From the NCBI GenBank assembly GCA_003022655.1, contig PXSX01000294.1:1-6777 (forward strand): a stretch of DNA of 6,777 bases, in the 5' to 3' direction. Source of the stretch: Bacteroidetes bacterium QH_1_64_81 (GTDB taxonomy: Bacteria; Bacteroidota; Rhodothermia; Rhodothermales; Salinibacteraceae). Made by a program: the position numbers and the translations under genes. Shown piece by piece: positions 1 to 5,452 of the stretch (the stretch's first letter is position 1; each line of letters begins with the position of its first letter). The notes below the pieces were generated by a model. It had not been told where the DNA came from. It worked only from the letters and a program-made list of their open reading frames with translations, and did no database searches.

Positions 1-108
1 AACGTCCGCGTCGATGAGGGGCTGCAAGATGAGTCCGGGCGAGCTACGGGGATTCGCGCCGGAGACGAGACGTTTCACGCCGACAGTGTGATGATTGCCG
101 AGGGCGAA
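1..108 (+). pseudogene. FixC / ETF-quinone oxidoreductase fragment (partial, enters from left edge)
   Basis: Frame 1 is open from the first base. Its first ~35 residues read like the middle of a FixC-type FAD-dependent oxidoreductase: a 'VRVDEGLQ' strand, then '[14 protein letters not shown]', then 'SVMIAEG'. These correspond to the 'GVRVD...VTGV.AGD....A.VVI.A(E/D)G.N' stretch of the FixC/ETF-QO family, which passes electrons from electron-transfer flavoprotein to quinone at the membrane. The match stops at 'AEG', where the family continues with Asn and a long substrate and quinone-binding part. Instead the frame runs straight into acyl-CoA dehydrogenase sequence and stops at TAG 163-165. 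The start lies outside the window, so a truncated FixC with a foreign tail could still be translated. The family call is from remembered motifs; the broken state is seen directly. Confidence 0.6.
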
Positions 109-314
109 CTGATTAGGTGCTTCGGCCTTACCGAGCCGGACCACGGCTCCGATCCGGGGTCGTAGAGGGCACCTACGACATCCACGGCCTCATCCTGGGC
201 CGCGAGATCACCGGCATCCAGGCCTTCAAGCCGCTCAGCAGTCCCGGCGAGAACGGCGCGGCGGAAGCGACGAAGGAGCGAGAGGCGGCGACGGCGAGAA
301 TGGTGATATGGTGA
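100..314 (+). pseudogene. Glutaryl-CoA / acyl-CoA dehydrogenase remnant with internal deletion and frameshift
   Basis: Two separated pieces of an acyl-CoA dehydrogenase lie side by side. Frame 1 gives '[19 protein letters not shown]' (about 104-160), the family signature around the flavin and substrate site (usually '[18 protein letters not shown]'). Frame 3 from about 159 gives '[20 protein letters not shown]' followed by 'QAFKP', the conserved C-terminal end of glutaryl-CoA dehydrogenases. In an intact enzyme of about 390 residues these pieces are some 200 residues apart, so most of the mid and C-terminal domains, including the usual catalytic Glu region, are gone. The pieces are in different frames, joined near 155-165. 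After 'QAFKP' the frame continues with a Glu/Ala-rich tail to TGA 312-314. No functional dehydrogenase can come from this. Glutaryl-CoA specificity is inferred from the 'EGTYDIH...LGR.ITGIQAF' ending. Confidence 0.75.
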
Positions 315-703
315 CCGGCAGAAGAAAGGAGTGCGGTTTCGGACTGGTCCAGCCCCACCCTCTGCCCCTTTACACCCTGATTTCTCTGGCTCCTCTGTTC
401 TCCTCGTAGGCGCTAATTGGAGACTCAGCTCCGAATAGGGGGCTTCAAATAAGGGTTGCCGGTGCCTGAAAGCGGATCACCTCTTTGCATTGTGTTGGCA
501 GCCAGACGCGGCGATCCGTCCGCATGTCGCTTTCTGGAGTTCTCTTCCTCTCGTCCGTAAGGGGGTTCAAAAAGCGGATCTGTTGGGAAGTGGAGCGGTT
601 GCAAGACTCACCCAAGATGCCCAGAGAATTGATCGTTCTGCTCAATGAGCCCATAGGTATCAAGCAATGAGAGGCTGTTTGGTGGATGGATGAGAAGCCG
701 ACA

Positions 704-836
704 CGAGCGAAGCGAGGGCCGAAGATCATGCCCTTGCGGTGCTGACGAGCTCTGCGAGTAAACACAGTGGGCGACGCCGCAAAAAGTCGCTCAAACGAAC
801 CCTGTAGTGGGGGCCGAGCGAGAGCGAGGTCATGCC
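704..836. repeat. Two copies of a degenerate 'cgagcga..gcgagg...tcatgcc' block
   Basis: Copy A has 'cgagcgaagcgagg' at 704-717 followed by 'tcatgcc' at 726-732. Copy B has 'cgagcgagagcgagg' at 815-829 followed directly by 'tcatgcc' at 830-836. Downstream of each copy the same order recurs loosely: a 'gagct' word, then 'aacacagtg' with 'cga' close behind (761-769 in A, 881-889 in B). The conserved order with varying gaps suggests an old duplication of a unit of roughly 100 bases, not chance. The GAGCGA-like words are of low complexity, which weakens the case. No function is apparent. Confidence 0.4.
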
Positions 837-872
837 TCTGGTGAGCTACCGGGGGAGTGCAGAAGGCGTTTT

Positions 873-944
873 GCGCTGGGAACACAGTGACCGAGTAGTC
901 ACCGGGCTGCGCTGGGAGTGTAACGACCGAGTAGTTTCCAGACT
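873..944. repeat. 36-base imperfect tandem repeat, two units
   Basis: Unit 1 is 873-908 and unit 2 is 909-944; each begins 'gcgctggga' and shares the core 'gaccgagtagt'. By eye 26 of 36 positions agree, and nine of the ten differences are transitions. Unit 1 contains a hairpin, GTGAC/GTCAC around a CGAGTA loop (887-902); in unit 2 this stem is largely lost. A third unit may start at 945 ('gcgcgag') but fades quickly. Translated on the minus strand the units give a 12-residue repeat of the type 'YSV...PAQ', which is a consequence of the 36-base period and not evidence of a protein. Confidence 0.7.
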
Positions 945-1029
945 GCGCGAGTTCCACAAAGTCGCAGGGCTCAGACAGTCCGCCAAACAGTTTCTGACGG
1001 TAATAAAACATACGCTCTTGTGTAGAACG

Positions 1030-1088
1030 CAGCAGCGATCAATTTCAGGACCACTTTCGTCACGATACGCCGCGGCGTGTCGCTGCTG
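1030..1088. repeat. Inverted repeat enclosing a 12-base palindrome
   Basis: A 9-base inverted repeat, 'cagcagcga' (1030-1038) and 'tcgctgctg' (1080-1088), flanks 41 bases. Inside it is the perfect palindrome 'acgccgcggcgt' (1067-1078), extendable outwards by a wobble pair and three more pairs (1063-1082). The outer and inner stems share bases 1080-1082, so they would be partly alternative structures. The element lies about 150 bases upstream of the membrane-protein start at 1235. It could be a leader structure or a protein-binding palindrome; no T-tract follows, so it is not an obvious terminator. Confidence 0.45.
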
Positions 1089-1234
1089 AGGCGATGATTT
1101 CGGAGCGGCAATATCGAATCTGCATGGTTCTACCGAAGAGCGAAAACATATTCGGGGCCTGGAAAACTCCTTCCACCCCCGACTCATGGCTCCCCCACCC
1201 TGGTACTCACCCTGATGACGCGTCCTCTGTCCCC

Positions 1235-2083
1235 ATGAACGTCGCCGAACGTTTTCTTCGCGTCAGCAGCCGTGTCTTCGATGCCTTCGAGGCGTGGTGG
1301 GAAGGGAAGCAGGCCCGCCGTTTCGTGGCCGCCGTACTCGTTTCAGGGTTCTTGGTGTCGTTGGTATTGATCGAACTCAATCGGTTGGGATGGCTGCCCT
1401 CTTCCGTAGCCACGTCGGTGTCCACCAACCACTTCAAGGCGATCGATGTCGCCTTCACGTTATTTCTGGTCGTCGAGCTCATCGGGTTGATCGTGGGCCT
1501 GGCCACCAGCGTGGCCGACACGGCGGGCAAACAGTTCGAGGTATTTTCGTTGATCCTCATCCGCCGCTCCTTCAAGGAGCTCGTCAAATTCGAAGAAGAA
1601 CCCATCCAGTGGGGCTTCGACGCCGGACGGGAGGCGGTCCAGTACCTCGTGGTGGACGCCACGGCAGCCCTTCTTATCTTTCTTACGCTGGGTGTCTTCT
1701 ACAAGCTGCAGCGGTACCAGCCCATTACTCAGACGGAAGGCGAGGAACACTACTTCGTGGCGCAGAAGAAAGTAGTGGCGAATTTACTCCTCATCATTCT
1801 GCTCGGAATGGGGATCCACGCGGTTTTCCTTCTTCTCGTGAACGGCGAGTCCGTCCCATTCTTCAACGCATTCTACACCATTCTCATCTTCAGCGATGTG
1901 CTGATCGTGCTGATCTCGCTTCGCTACAGCGCAACGTACCACGTGGTGTTTCGCAACTCCGGATTTGCCGCGGCTACCGTCATGATTCGCCTCGCCCTGT
2001 CCGGACCGCGCTACCTCGGGGCGGTGCTGGGAGTGGGGGCCGCGTTATTTAACGGGAGCGTGCCGAGGCGGACGAAGAGGTGA
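1235..2083 (+). CDS. Multi-pass inner-membrane protein, function unknown (282 aa)
   Basis: I do not recognise the family. A charged N-terminus (1-29) is followed by about six hydrophobic segments: roughly 30-48, 68-92, 135-156, 179-203, 209-229 and 243-272 (the last broken by a 'SGPRY' turn). Between segments 2 and 3 is a likely cytoplasmic loop with a basic, possibly amphipathic stretch 'LILIRRSFKELVKFEEE' (107-122). The loop between 3 and 4 is polar ('QRYQPITQTEGEEHYFVAQ'). The C-terminus is short and basic. The frame is open upstream to an ATG at 1094, but those 47 residues are Pro/Ser-rich and unlike a membrane protein N-terminus, so ATG 1235 is preferred; no clear ribosome binding site supports either. 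The gene stands alone, convergent with the minus-strand fragment that ends at 2146. A channel or sensor role is possible, but only from topology. Confidence 0.75.
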   Translation: MNVAERFLRVSSRVFDAFEAWWEGKQARRFVAAVLVSGFLVSLVLIELNRLGWLPSSVATSVSTNHFKAIDVAFTLFLVVELIGLIVGLATSVADTAGKQFEVFSLILIRRSFKELVKFEEEPIQWGFDAGREAVQYLVVDATAALLIFLTLGVFYKLQRYQPITQTEGEEHYFVAQKKVVANLLLIILLGMGIHAVFLLLVNGESVPFFNAFYTILIFSDVLIVLISLRYSATYHVVFRNSGFAAATVMIRLALSGPRYLGAVLGVGAALFNGSVPRRTKR

Positions 2084-2145
2084 GTCCCGACGGGGTGGAG
2101 ACCGAAGAGGGAGCTCCGACTCCGAAAGCGTGAAGGAAAATAAGC

Positions 2146-2469
2146 CTACCCCGCGCCTGAGAAGTCGCGGTGCCCGAGGTAGTGGAGGACGTATTTGATC
2201 GTCGAGGGCTTAGCCGGGCCGAACCCCGGTAGTTCCTGTAGCCGCTTCTCCACGGAAGCCAGGTCCACATCGTCGTTCCACGGCTCTACGGCATTGCCGT
2301 TAAATTCCTCGGCACCGCAGGCGATCGCCTTTTGCGTGTTCTCCGTCATCTTGTCATTGAGGTGGTGCGCCGTGTGCGACTCGGCGATGGGCTCCTGAAA
2401 CGCATCGAACTCCGTCGCAGCTTTGTACGGCGAAGGCAGTCGCGTCGGCAAAAAGCGAGTTAACTTCAC
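2146..2469 (-). pseudogene. Helix-hairpin-helix fragment, DNA-glycosylase-like (probably truncated)
   Basis: This minus-strand frame has coding-like G/C-ending codons and a clear helix-hairpin-helix motif near its end, 'LQELPGFGPAKPSTIKYVL', preceded by 'EPWNDDVDLASVEKR'. The layout resembles the '(W)...LL.RL..LPGFG..KA.I...L' section of HhH-GPD-type base-excision repair proteins, which bind DNA non-specifically through the hairpin. Family members are nearly twice as long, with residues before and after this motif. Here the frame stops (TAG 2148-2146) soon after 'YLGHRDFSGAG'. The start is unclear: GTG at 2469 is the outermost and ATG at 2349 the next good candidate; the frame is open without a start back to about 2535. 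It overlaps only the spacer ahead of ptsN. It may be a truncated glycosylase or a small intact protein of an unknown family. Confidence 0.45.
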
Positions 2470-2635
2470 CCCTTTGGTGGGGAGGCCGGGGATCTTTGGT
2501 CGGCGAACACCTGAAATCGACCTGGCGTTGACCTATTTTGTCATCCGTTCTGTCATCCGCAAACCTCGGCGGCGCTCCGGACCCGTCGCGTGGTTCCTCC
2601 GCGTCCTGTTTCTGCTCATCGCTCCGGTCGTTTGC

Positions 2636-3121
2636 ATGCCGACAATCCAGACCACCAAGATCAACCAGTTGCTCGACCCCGAGCGGGTCCGCATCGGGCT
2701 CTCGGGGACCGAGAAGTCGGACGTGATCGATACACTGGTCGACGTGCTCGCTGGGGACGAGGCCATCGACAGCCTGAAGGCTGTGCGAACGGCCATCTTT
2801 GAGCGCGAGCAGAAGATGTCGACCGGCGTGGGGAAGGGCCTCGGGCTCCCGCACGCCAAGACGCCCGCGGCTACGGACACCGTCGCCGCCTTCGCCACGA
2901 CCGACGAGCCGGTCGACTTCGGGGCCGTCGACGACGTGCCCGTGCAGCTGCTCCTGCTGCTCGTGGGACCGGAGGAGCACAAGTCGCAGCACGTCAAGAT
3001 TCTGGGTCGCATCTCGCGTCTCGTCAGTCGCGATTCGCTGCGCAAGCGCCTTGTGGAGGCCGACACGCCGGAGACCGTTATTGAAGCCCTTCGGGAGGGG
3101 GAGGCGGAACTCCGGGGGTGA
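2636..3121 (+). CDS. ptsN: PTS IIA-like nitrogen-regulatory protein (EIIA-Ntr / PtsN type, 161 aa)
   Basis: This is a single-domain cytoplasmic EIIA of the fructose/mannitol/Ntr superfamily. It accepts phosphate from HPr or NPr on a histidine and usually acts as a regulator and not in sugar uptake. The diagnostic block is 'GVGKGLGLPHAKT' (64-76) with the phosphorylatable His73 in the 'PHAK' context. It is followed by 'EPVDFGAVDDVPVQLLLLLV' (91-110) and 'SQHVKILGRISRLV' (117-130), where His119 matches the second active-site His. The length fits the family (about 150-163). No EIIB or EIIC domain lies next to it, supporting a regulatory role. The same frame is open 71 codons further upstream, but that part is basic and hydrophobic with no family match, so ATG 2636 is chosen; its residue spacing gives the classic His73. 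No Shine-Dalgarno is evident. The gene appears intact and monocistronic. Confidence 0.88.
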   Translation: MPTIQTTKINQLLDPERVRIGLSGTEKSDVIDTLVDVLAGDEAIDSLKAVRTAIFEREQKMSTGVGKGLGLPHAKTPAATDTVAAFATTDEPVDFGAVDDVPVQLLLLLVGPEEHKSQHVKILGRISRLVSRDSLRKRLVEADTPETVIEALREGEAELRG

Positions 3122-3197
3122 ACGAGGGGCGAGGGGAGCGTGGGAGAATGGGGGAAAGGGAGGGGCTCCGACAGTAGTTAGTAGTCGGGACGGAAAA

Positions 3198-3219
3198 GTT
3201 GCGAGATGCATCTCGCGAC
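3198..3219. repeat. 16-base perfect palindrome (22 bases with a wobble)
   Basis: The sequence 'gcgagatgcatctcgc' (3201-3216) is its own reverse complement. It extends on both sides through one G-T wobble and two further pairs to 3198-3219. A symmetrical site like this between two genes is typical of a dimeric DNA-binding protein's operator, but as RNA it would also fold into a hairpin with almost no loop. It lies about 80 bases after the ptsN stop and 215 bases before hisS. Which gene, if either, it serves cannot be told. Confidence 0.4.
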
Positions 3220-3287
3220 GAACATCTCATTCCAACCCGCTCAACCCTAAGGTACAGCGGTCGGGACCAAGAATGCCGTCCGAGGGA

Positions 3288-3312
3288 AGTGTCGGTCCGG
3301 CGGCCCGACACT
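3288..3312 (+). terminator. GC-rich hairpin, possible ptsN transcript end
   Basis: An 8-base perfect stem, 'agtgtcgg' (3288-3295) with 'ccgacact' (3305-3312), encloses a 9-base loop. The downstream sequence has only scattered T's ('gcattctgtctttt', about 3331-3344) and no immediate T-run. It is therefore either a weak terminator or a 3'-end stabilising hairpin after ptsN, or a leader structure before hisS. The stem is seen directly; the role is a guess. Confidence 0.3.
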
Positions 3313-3434
3313 ACTGAAGGCCGGATCATTGCATTCTGTCTTTTCCTTGACGCCAATGCGACGGTAGCGGGATAGGCCATTCGCCCGCGCCCAAACCCCC
3401 ACACGCCAATTTCCGACATTCAGCGATTCGACCT

Positions 3435-4615
3435 GTGAGCACTTCCTTCCAGAACATCCGGGGCACCTTCGATATCCTGCCGGACGCCTACACGGACGAC
3501 GGGGGCACGCGCATCGCGAGCAGTGCCGAATGGCGCCACGTGGAGGCGACCGTCCGCGACGTACTATGCCGCCACAACTTCGAAGAAATCCGCACGCCCG
3601 CCCTGGAGCCGACCGAGTTGGTGGCGCGGGGGGTGGGGGAGTCGACCGACATCGTGCAGAAGGAGATGTTTGCCTTCGAGCGCAGCGGCACGCAGTACGT
3701 GCTCCGGCCCGAAATTACGGCGCCGGTCGTGCGCTCCTTTCTCCAGCACCACCTCGACCAGCGCGGGGGCGTGCAGAAGCTGTTCTACATCGGTCCGTGC
3801 TTCCGGGCCGAGAAGCCGCAGAAGGGCCGCTACCGGCAGTTCCACCAGTTCGGCATCGAGATTCTGGGCGCCGACGAGGCCCGGGCCGACGCCGAAACCA
3901 TTGCGGTCCTGATGGCCATCTGCGACGCGCTCGGCCTCTCCAACCTGCACCTGAGGCTCAATACGCTGGGGACCCCGGAGCGCCGCGCGGAGTACGTGGA
4001 GGCCCTTCAGGACTACCTGGCGCCCCATGCCGACGAGCTCTCGGAGACCAGCCAGCGCCGACTGGAGCGCAATCCGCTGCGCATCCTCGACACGAAGATC
4101 GAGCACGAACAAAAGATCCTGCGCGACGCCCCGCAGCTCATCGACTTCGTGCGCAGAGCGCGCTCGCCGGTGGGGGACGCTACGATCGATTGGCCGAGGT
4201 GCTGGGCAGCGACGAGCCCGTGCCGGCCATCGGGTTTGCGGCCGGGATGGAACGCCTCTTCCTGGCGCTCGATGCCGCGGGCGCAGACCGTCCCGGCACG
4301 CCCGAGCCGGATGTGTTCATCGCGGCGCTGGGCGAGGAGGCAGAGCGGTGGGTCTTCCGCACATCGCAGATGCTTCGAGATGCGGGTCTGCACGTGGCCC
4401 ACGACCTGATGGGGCGCTCGCTCAAGGCACAGATGAAGGAAGCCAACCGGCAGAACGCCCCCTACGCGATGATTATCGGGAGTAACGAACTGGAGGCCGG
4501 GGCCGCGACGGTGAAGGAGATGGAGAGCGGAGAGCAGGAGGAGGTATCCTTCGACGAACTAAACGAGTACCTGAGAAACCATGTGAGGGTAAGCCGCCAA
4601 TCGGAAAACAGATAA
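3435..4615 (+). pseudogene. hisS: Histidyl-tRNA synthetase, disrupted by internal deletion and frameshift
   Basis: HisRS charges tRNA-His in the cytoplasm. From GTG 3435 the first frame gives 239 good residues: 'FQNIRGTFDILP' (5-16), motif 1 around 'EIRTPALEPTELV' (51-63), 'LRPEITAPVVR' (90-100), and motif 2 'FRAEKPQKGRYRQFHQFG' (123-140). It runs to 'APQLIDFV' near 4151. The next recognisable part, 'AQSALAGGGRYDRLAEVLG', starts at about 4152 in a different frame. It continues through motif 3 'AIGFAAGMERL' and a complete anticodon-binding domain to TAA 4613-4615. Against E. coli HisRS, about 45-50 residues between these points are missing, including the histidine-binding 'LVRGLDYY..T.FE' motif. 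The pieces sum to about 393 residues against the usual 420-440. The first frame instead ends out of frame at 4409. No active synthetase can result, so an intact copy must exist elsewhere or the sequence is in error here. Flanking codon use is normal and little else has decayed, suggesting a recent or artefactual event. Confidence 0.85.
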
Positions 4616-4647
4616 AAAGCCCTGACGGCCACTGGGACCGTCAGGGC
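4605..4647 (-). terminator. Rho-independent terminator for the minus-strand lipoprotein gene
   Basis: A perfect 10-base stem, 'gccctgacgg' (4619-4628) with 'ccgtcagggc' (4638-4647), has a 9-base loop. On the minus strand it is followed at once by TTTTT (4618-4614) and further T's down to 4605, the textbook intrinsic terminator layout. This fits the end of the Bor-like gene, whose stop codon lies about 60 bases upstream on that strand. On the plus strand the stem starts 4 bases after the hisS stop but is followed by 'aggaggga', so it is poor as a hisS terminator, though it may protect that 3' end. Confidence 0.8.
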
Positions 4648-4663
4648 AGGAGGGAAGAACATC

Positions 4664-4686
4664 CCTCTCGGACCTAATTCGAGAGG
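4664..4686. repeat. Second hairpin in the convergent hisS/lipoprotein spacer
   Basis: A 7-base perfect inverted repeat, 'cctctcg' (4664-4670) and 'cgagagg' (4680-4686), surrounds a 9-base loop. It sits between the intrinsic terminator and the stop of the Bor-like gene. No T-run follows on either strand. It may be a 3'-UTR stability element of the minus-strand transcript or an accessory to the neighbouring terminator. Confidence 0.4.
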
Positions 4687-4705
4687 CAACTGACGCTAGG
4701 TTCAT

Positions 4706-5143
4706 CTAGTCCATCTTCACCCGGATGGGTTTATTCGTCCTTGCGGACTCGAGCGCAGCGGAATGGAGGACTTCGGCCGTCTCTATCTCATCGACATCCG
4801 ACGGTACTTCGAAGTCCGGCGGCGGTATGACAGACGACATCGAGCCTCCGGCAGCGCAGGTGATCGTCACGCTCATGGGGGTATAGAGATTGAACGTGAA
4901 TCCGGCAGCCAACCCGTTGAGAAAGCTCTGTTTCGTTTCCACCTTGGCCACGCCGTTGGAACACTGTTGCGCCGCGTCAATCTTCGCTCCAGGCATGGCG
5001 AGACCAAAGAGAAAGCCTGTCGCCCAGGGCTTCTCAATGGTTTGCCCGGAGGGCTGCTTGTCGGTCGTTACCTCTGCGTGGAAGCATCCCGACAGAGCGA
5101 GAGCAAAAACCGGGATGAGCAACAGAGAAACGAATCGTTTCAT
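4706..5143 (-). CDS. Bor/Iss-family lipoprotein (145 aa)
   Basis: A type II signal peptide is plain: 'MKRFVSLLLIPVFALALSGC', with basic n-region, hydrophobic core and lipobox L-S-G-C; Cys20 would be lipidated. The mature part matches the lambda Bor / Iss family: 'AKIDAAQQC' (53-61, Bor 'KTVDAAKIC') and 'VETKQSFLNGLAAGFTFNLY' (68-87, Bor 'TETQQTFVNGLLGFITFGIY'), followed by 'TPMSVTITC' to Cys96. In enterobacteria Bor/Iss are surface lipoproteins linked to serum resistance; outside them the role is not known. Cys61 and Cys96 could form a disulfide. Residues 97-145 are an extra acidic tail that Bor (about 97 aa) lacks. An ATG eight codons upstream (5167) is also open, but the inner ATG gives the standard signal peptide. 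The gene is monocistronic, convergent with hisS, and followed by an intrinsic terminator. No phage genes adjoin it. Confidence 0.82.
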   Translation of the reverse strand: MKRFVSLLLIPVFALALSGCFHAEVTTDKQPSGQTIEKPWATGFLFGLAMPGAKIDAAQQCSNGVAKVETKQSFLNGLAAGFTFNLYTPMSVTITCAAGGSMSSVIPPPDFEVPSDVDEIETAEVLHSAALESARTNKPIRVKMD

Positions 5144-5221
5144 GGATCGGGTGGTGTCAATTTGCATGAGTCGAGAGGGTTAAGAAAGAGAAAACCGAGC
5201 TTGGCCTGCTTTTCTCACAGG

Positions 5222-5249
5222 ATGATATTTCAGCCTTAGGACGGCACAA
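5222..5249 (-). promoter_or_regulatory. Candidate promoter for the Bor-like lipoprotein
   Basis: On the minus strand there is 'ttgtgc' (5249-5244), a 16-base gap, then 'tatcat' (5227-5222), resembling -35 and -10 hexamers of the main sigma factor. The predicted transcript would start near 5215 and have a leader of about 70 bases to ATG 5143. The leader could form a hairpin from 'gagaaaa' and 'ttttctc' (5188-5216). The match is modest and Bacteroidota-type organisms often use a different promoter consensus, so this is tentative. Confidence 0.25.
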
Positions 5250-5452
5250 TGTGGTCATTCTGCTCAATGCATAGCATCGCCTGCATTGCGCAAGCAGACT
5301 ACCCCGAAGAAAGGATCTGCTGCAGAAAAAATCAAGGGACCAGAAATATACTTTTCTGAGACTGGTGAATGGTTCTCCCAATCGCGTAATGTTTTCAGGG
5401 TCTATTGGCCTGGTACTGGTTGGGGAAATACCCCGAACTAAGAAATATTCCC

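Larger units (their letters stand above)
315..1093. other. Long spacer without a convincing gene
   Basis: About 780 bases follow the dehydrogenase relic in which I find no recognisable protein, tRNA or rRNA. Open frames exist on both strands (the longest is 188 codons on the minus strand, 445-1011), but they overlap one another, lack family motifs, and read Cys/Arg/Ser-rich like translated non-coding DNA. What the stretch does hold is repetitive: two copies of a degenerate block (704-732 and 815-836), a 36-base tandem duplication (873-944), and a structured inverted repeat (1030-1088). It may be decayed mobile or dispersed-repeat DNA, but no transposase motif or terminal inverted repeats with target duplication could be seen. 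Confidence 0.55.
3122..3434. other. ptsN-hisS spacer without a gene
   Basis: These 313 bases separate ptsN from the hisS start and carry no credible coding region. They contain a palindrome at 3198-3219 and a hairpin at 3288-3312, listed separately. Upstream of hisS there is a 'ttgacg' word at about 3348, but no convincing -10 partner at the right distance, so I do not call a promoter. A purine-rich G-run segment (3120-3165) follows the ptsN stop. Confidence 0.6.

Noticed and set aside
474..486. 'ggatcacctcttt', resembling the 3' end of 16S rRNA
   Set aside because: Only the anti-Shine-Dalgarno-like end matches; the sequence before it is not the conserved 16S terminal helix and no spacer, tRNA or 23S follows.
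873..944. Possible CRISPR array
   Set aside because: The 36-base units abut directly without spacers, number only two, and no cas gene is near.
445..1011. 188-codon open frame on the minus strand
   Set aside because: It runs across the degenerate repeats, has no domain motif, and its composition looks like translated repeat DNA; competing frames of similar quality lie on the other strand.
315..1093. Decayed insertion sequence
   Set aside because: I could find no transposase motif, terminal inverted repeats or target-site duplication; the idea remains possible but unsupported.
1094..1234. N-terminal extension of the membrane protein from ATG 1094
   Set aside because: The added residues are Pro/Ser-rich with no membrane or signal character; ATG 1235 leads directly into a normal membrane-protein N-terminus.
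2423..2635. N-terminal extension of ptsN
   Set aside because: The extra 71 codons have no counterpart in the EIIA-Ntr family, overlap the minus-strand HhH fragment, and the start at 2636 gives the expected length and His73 position.
2354..3211. 285-codon minus-strand frame opposite ptsN
   Set aside because: It is antisense to the well-supported ptsN gene, is rich in Arg/His/Pro and has no motifs; it is a by-product of high GC.
4140..4200. Programmed ribosomal frameshift in hisS
   Set aside because: There is no slippery heptamer, and a frameshift would not replace the ~45-50 missing residues that contain the histidine-binding motif.
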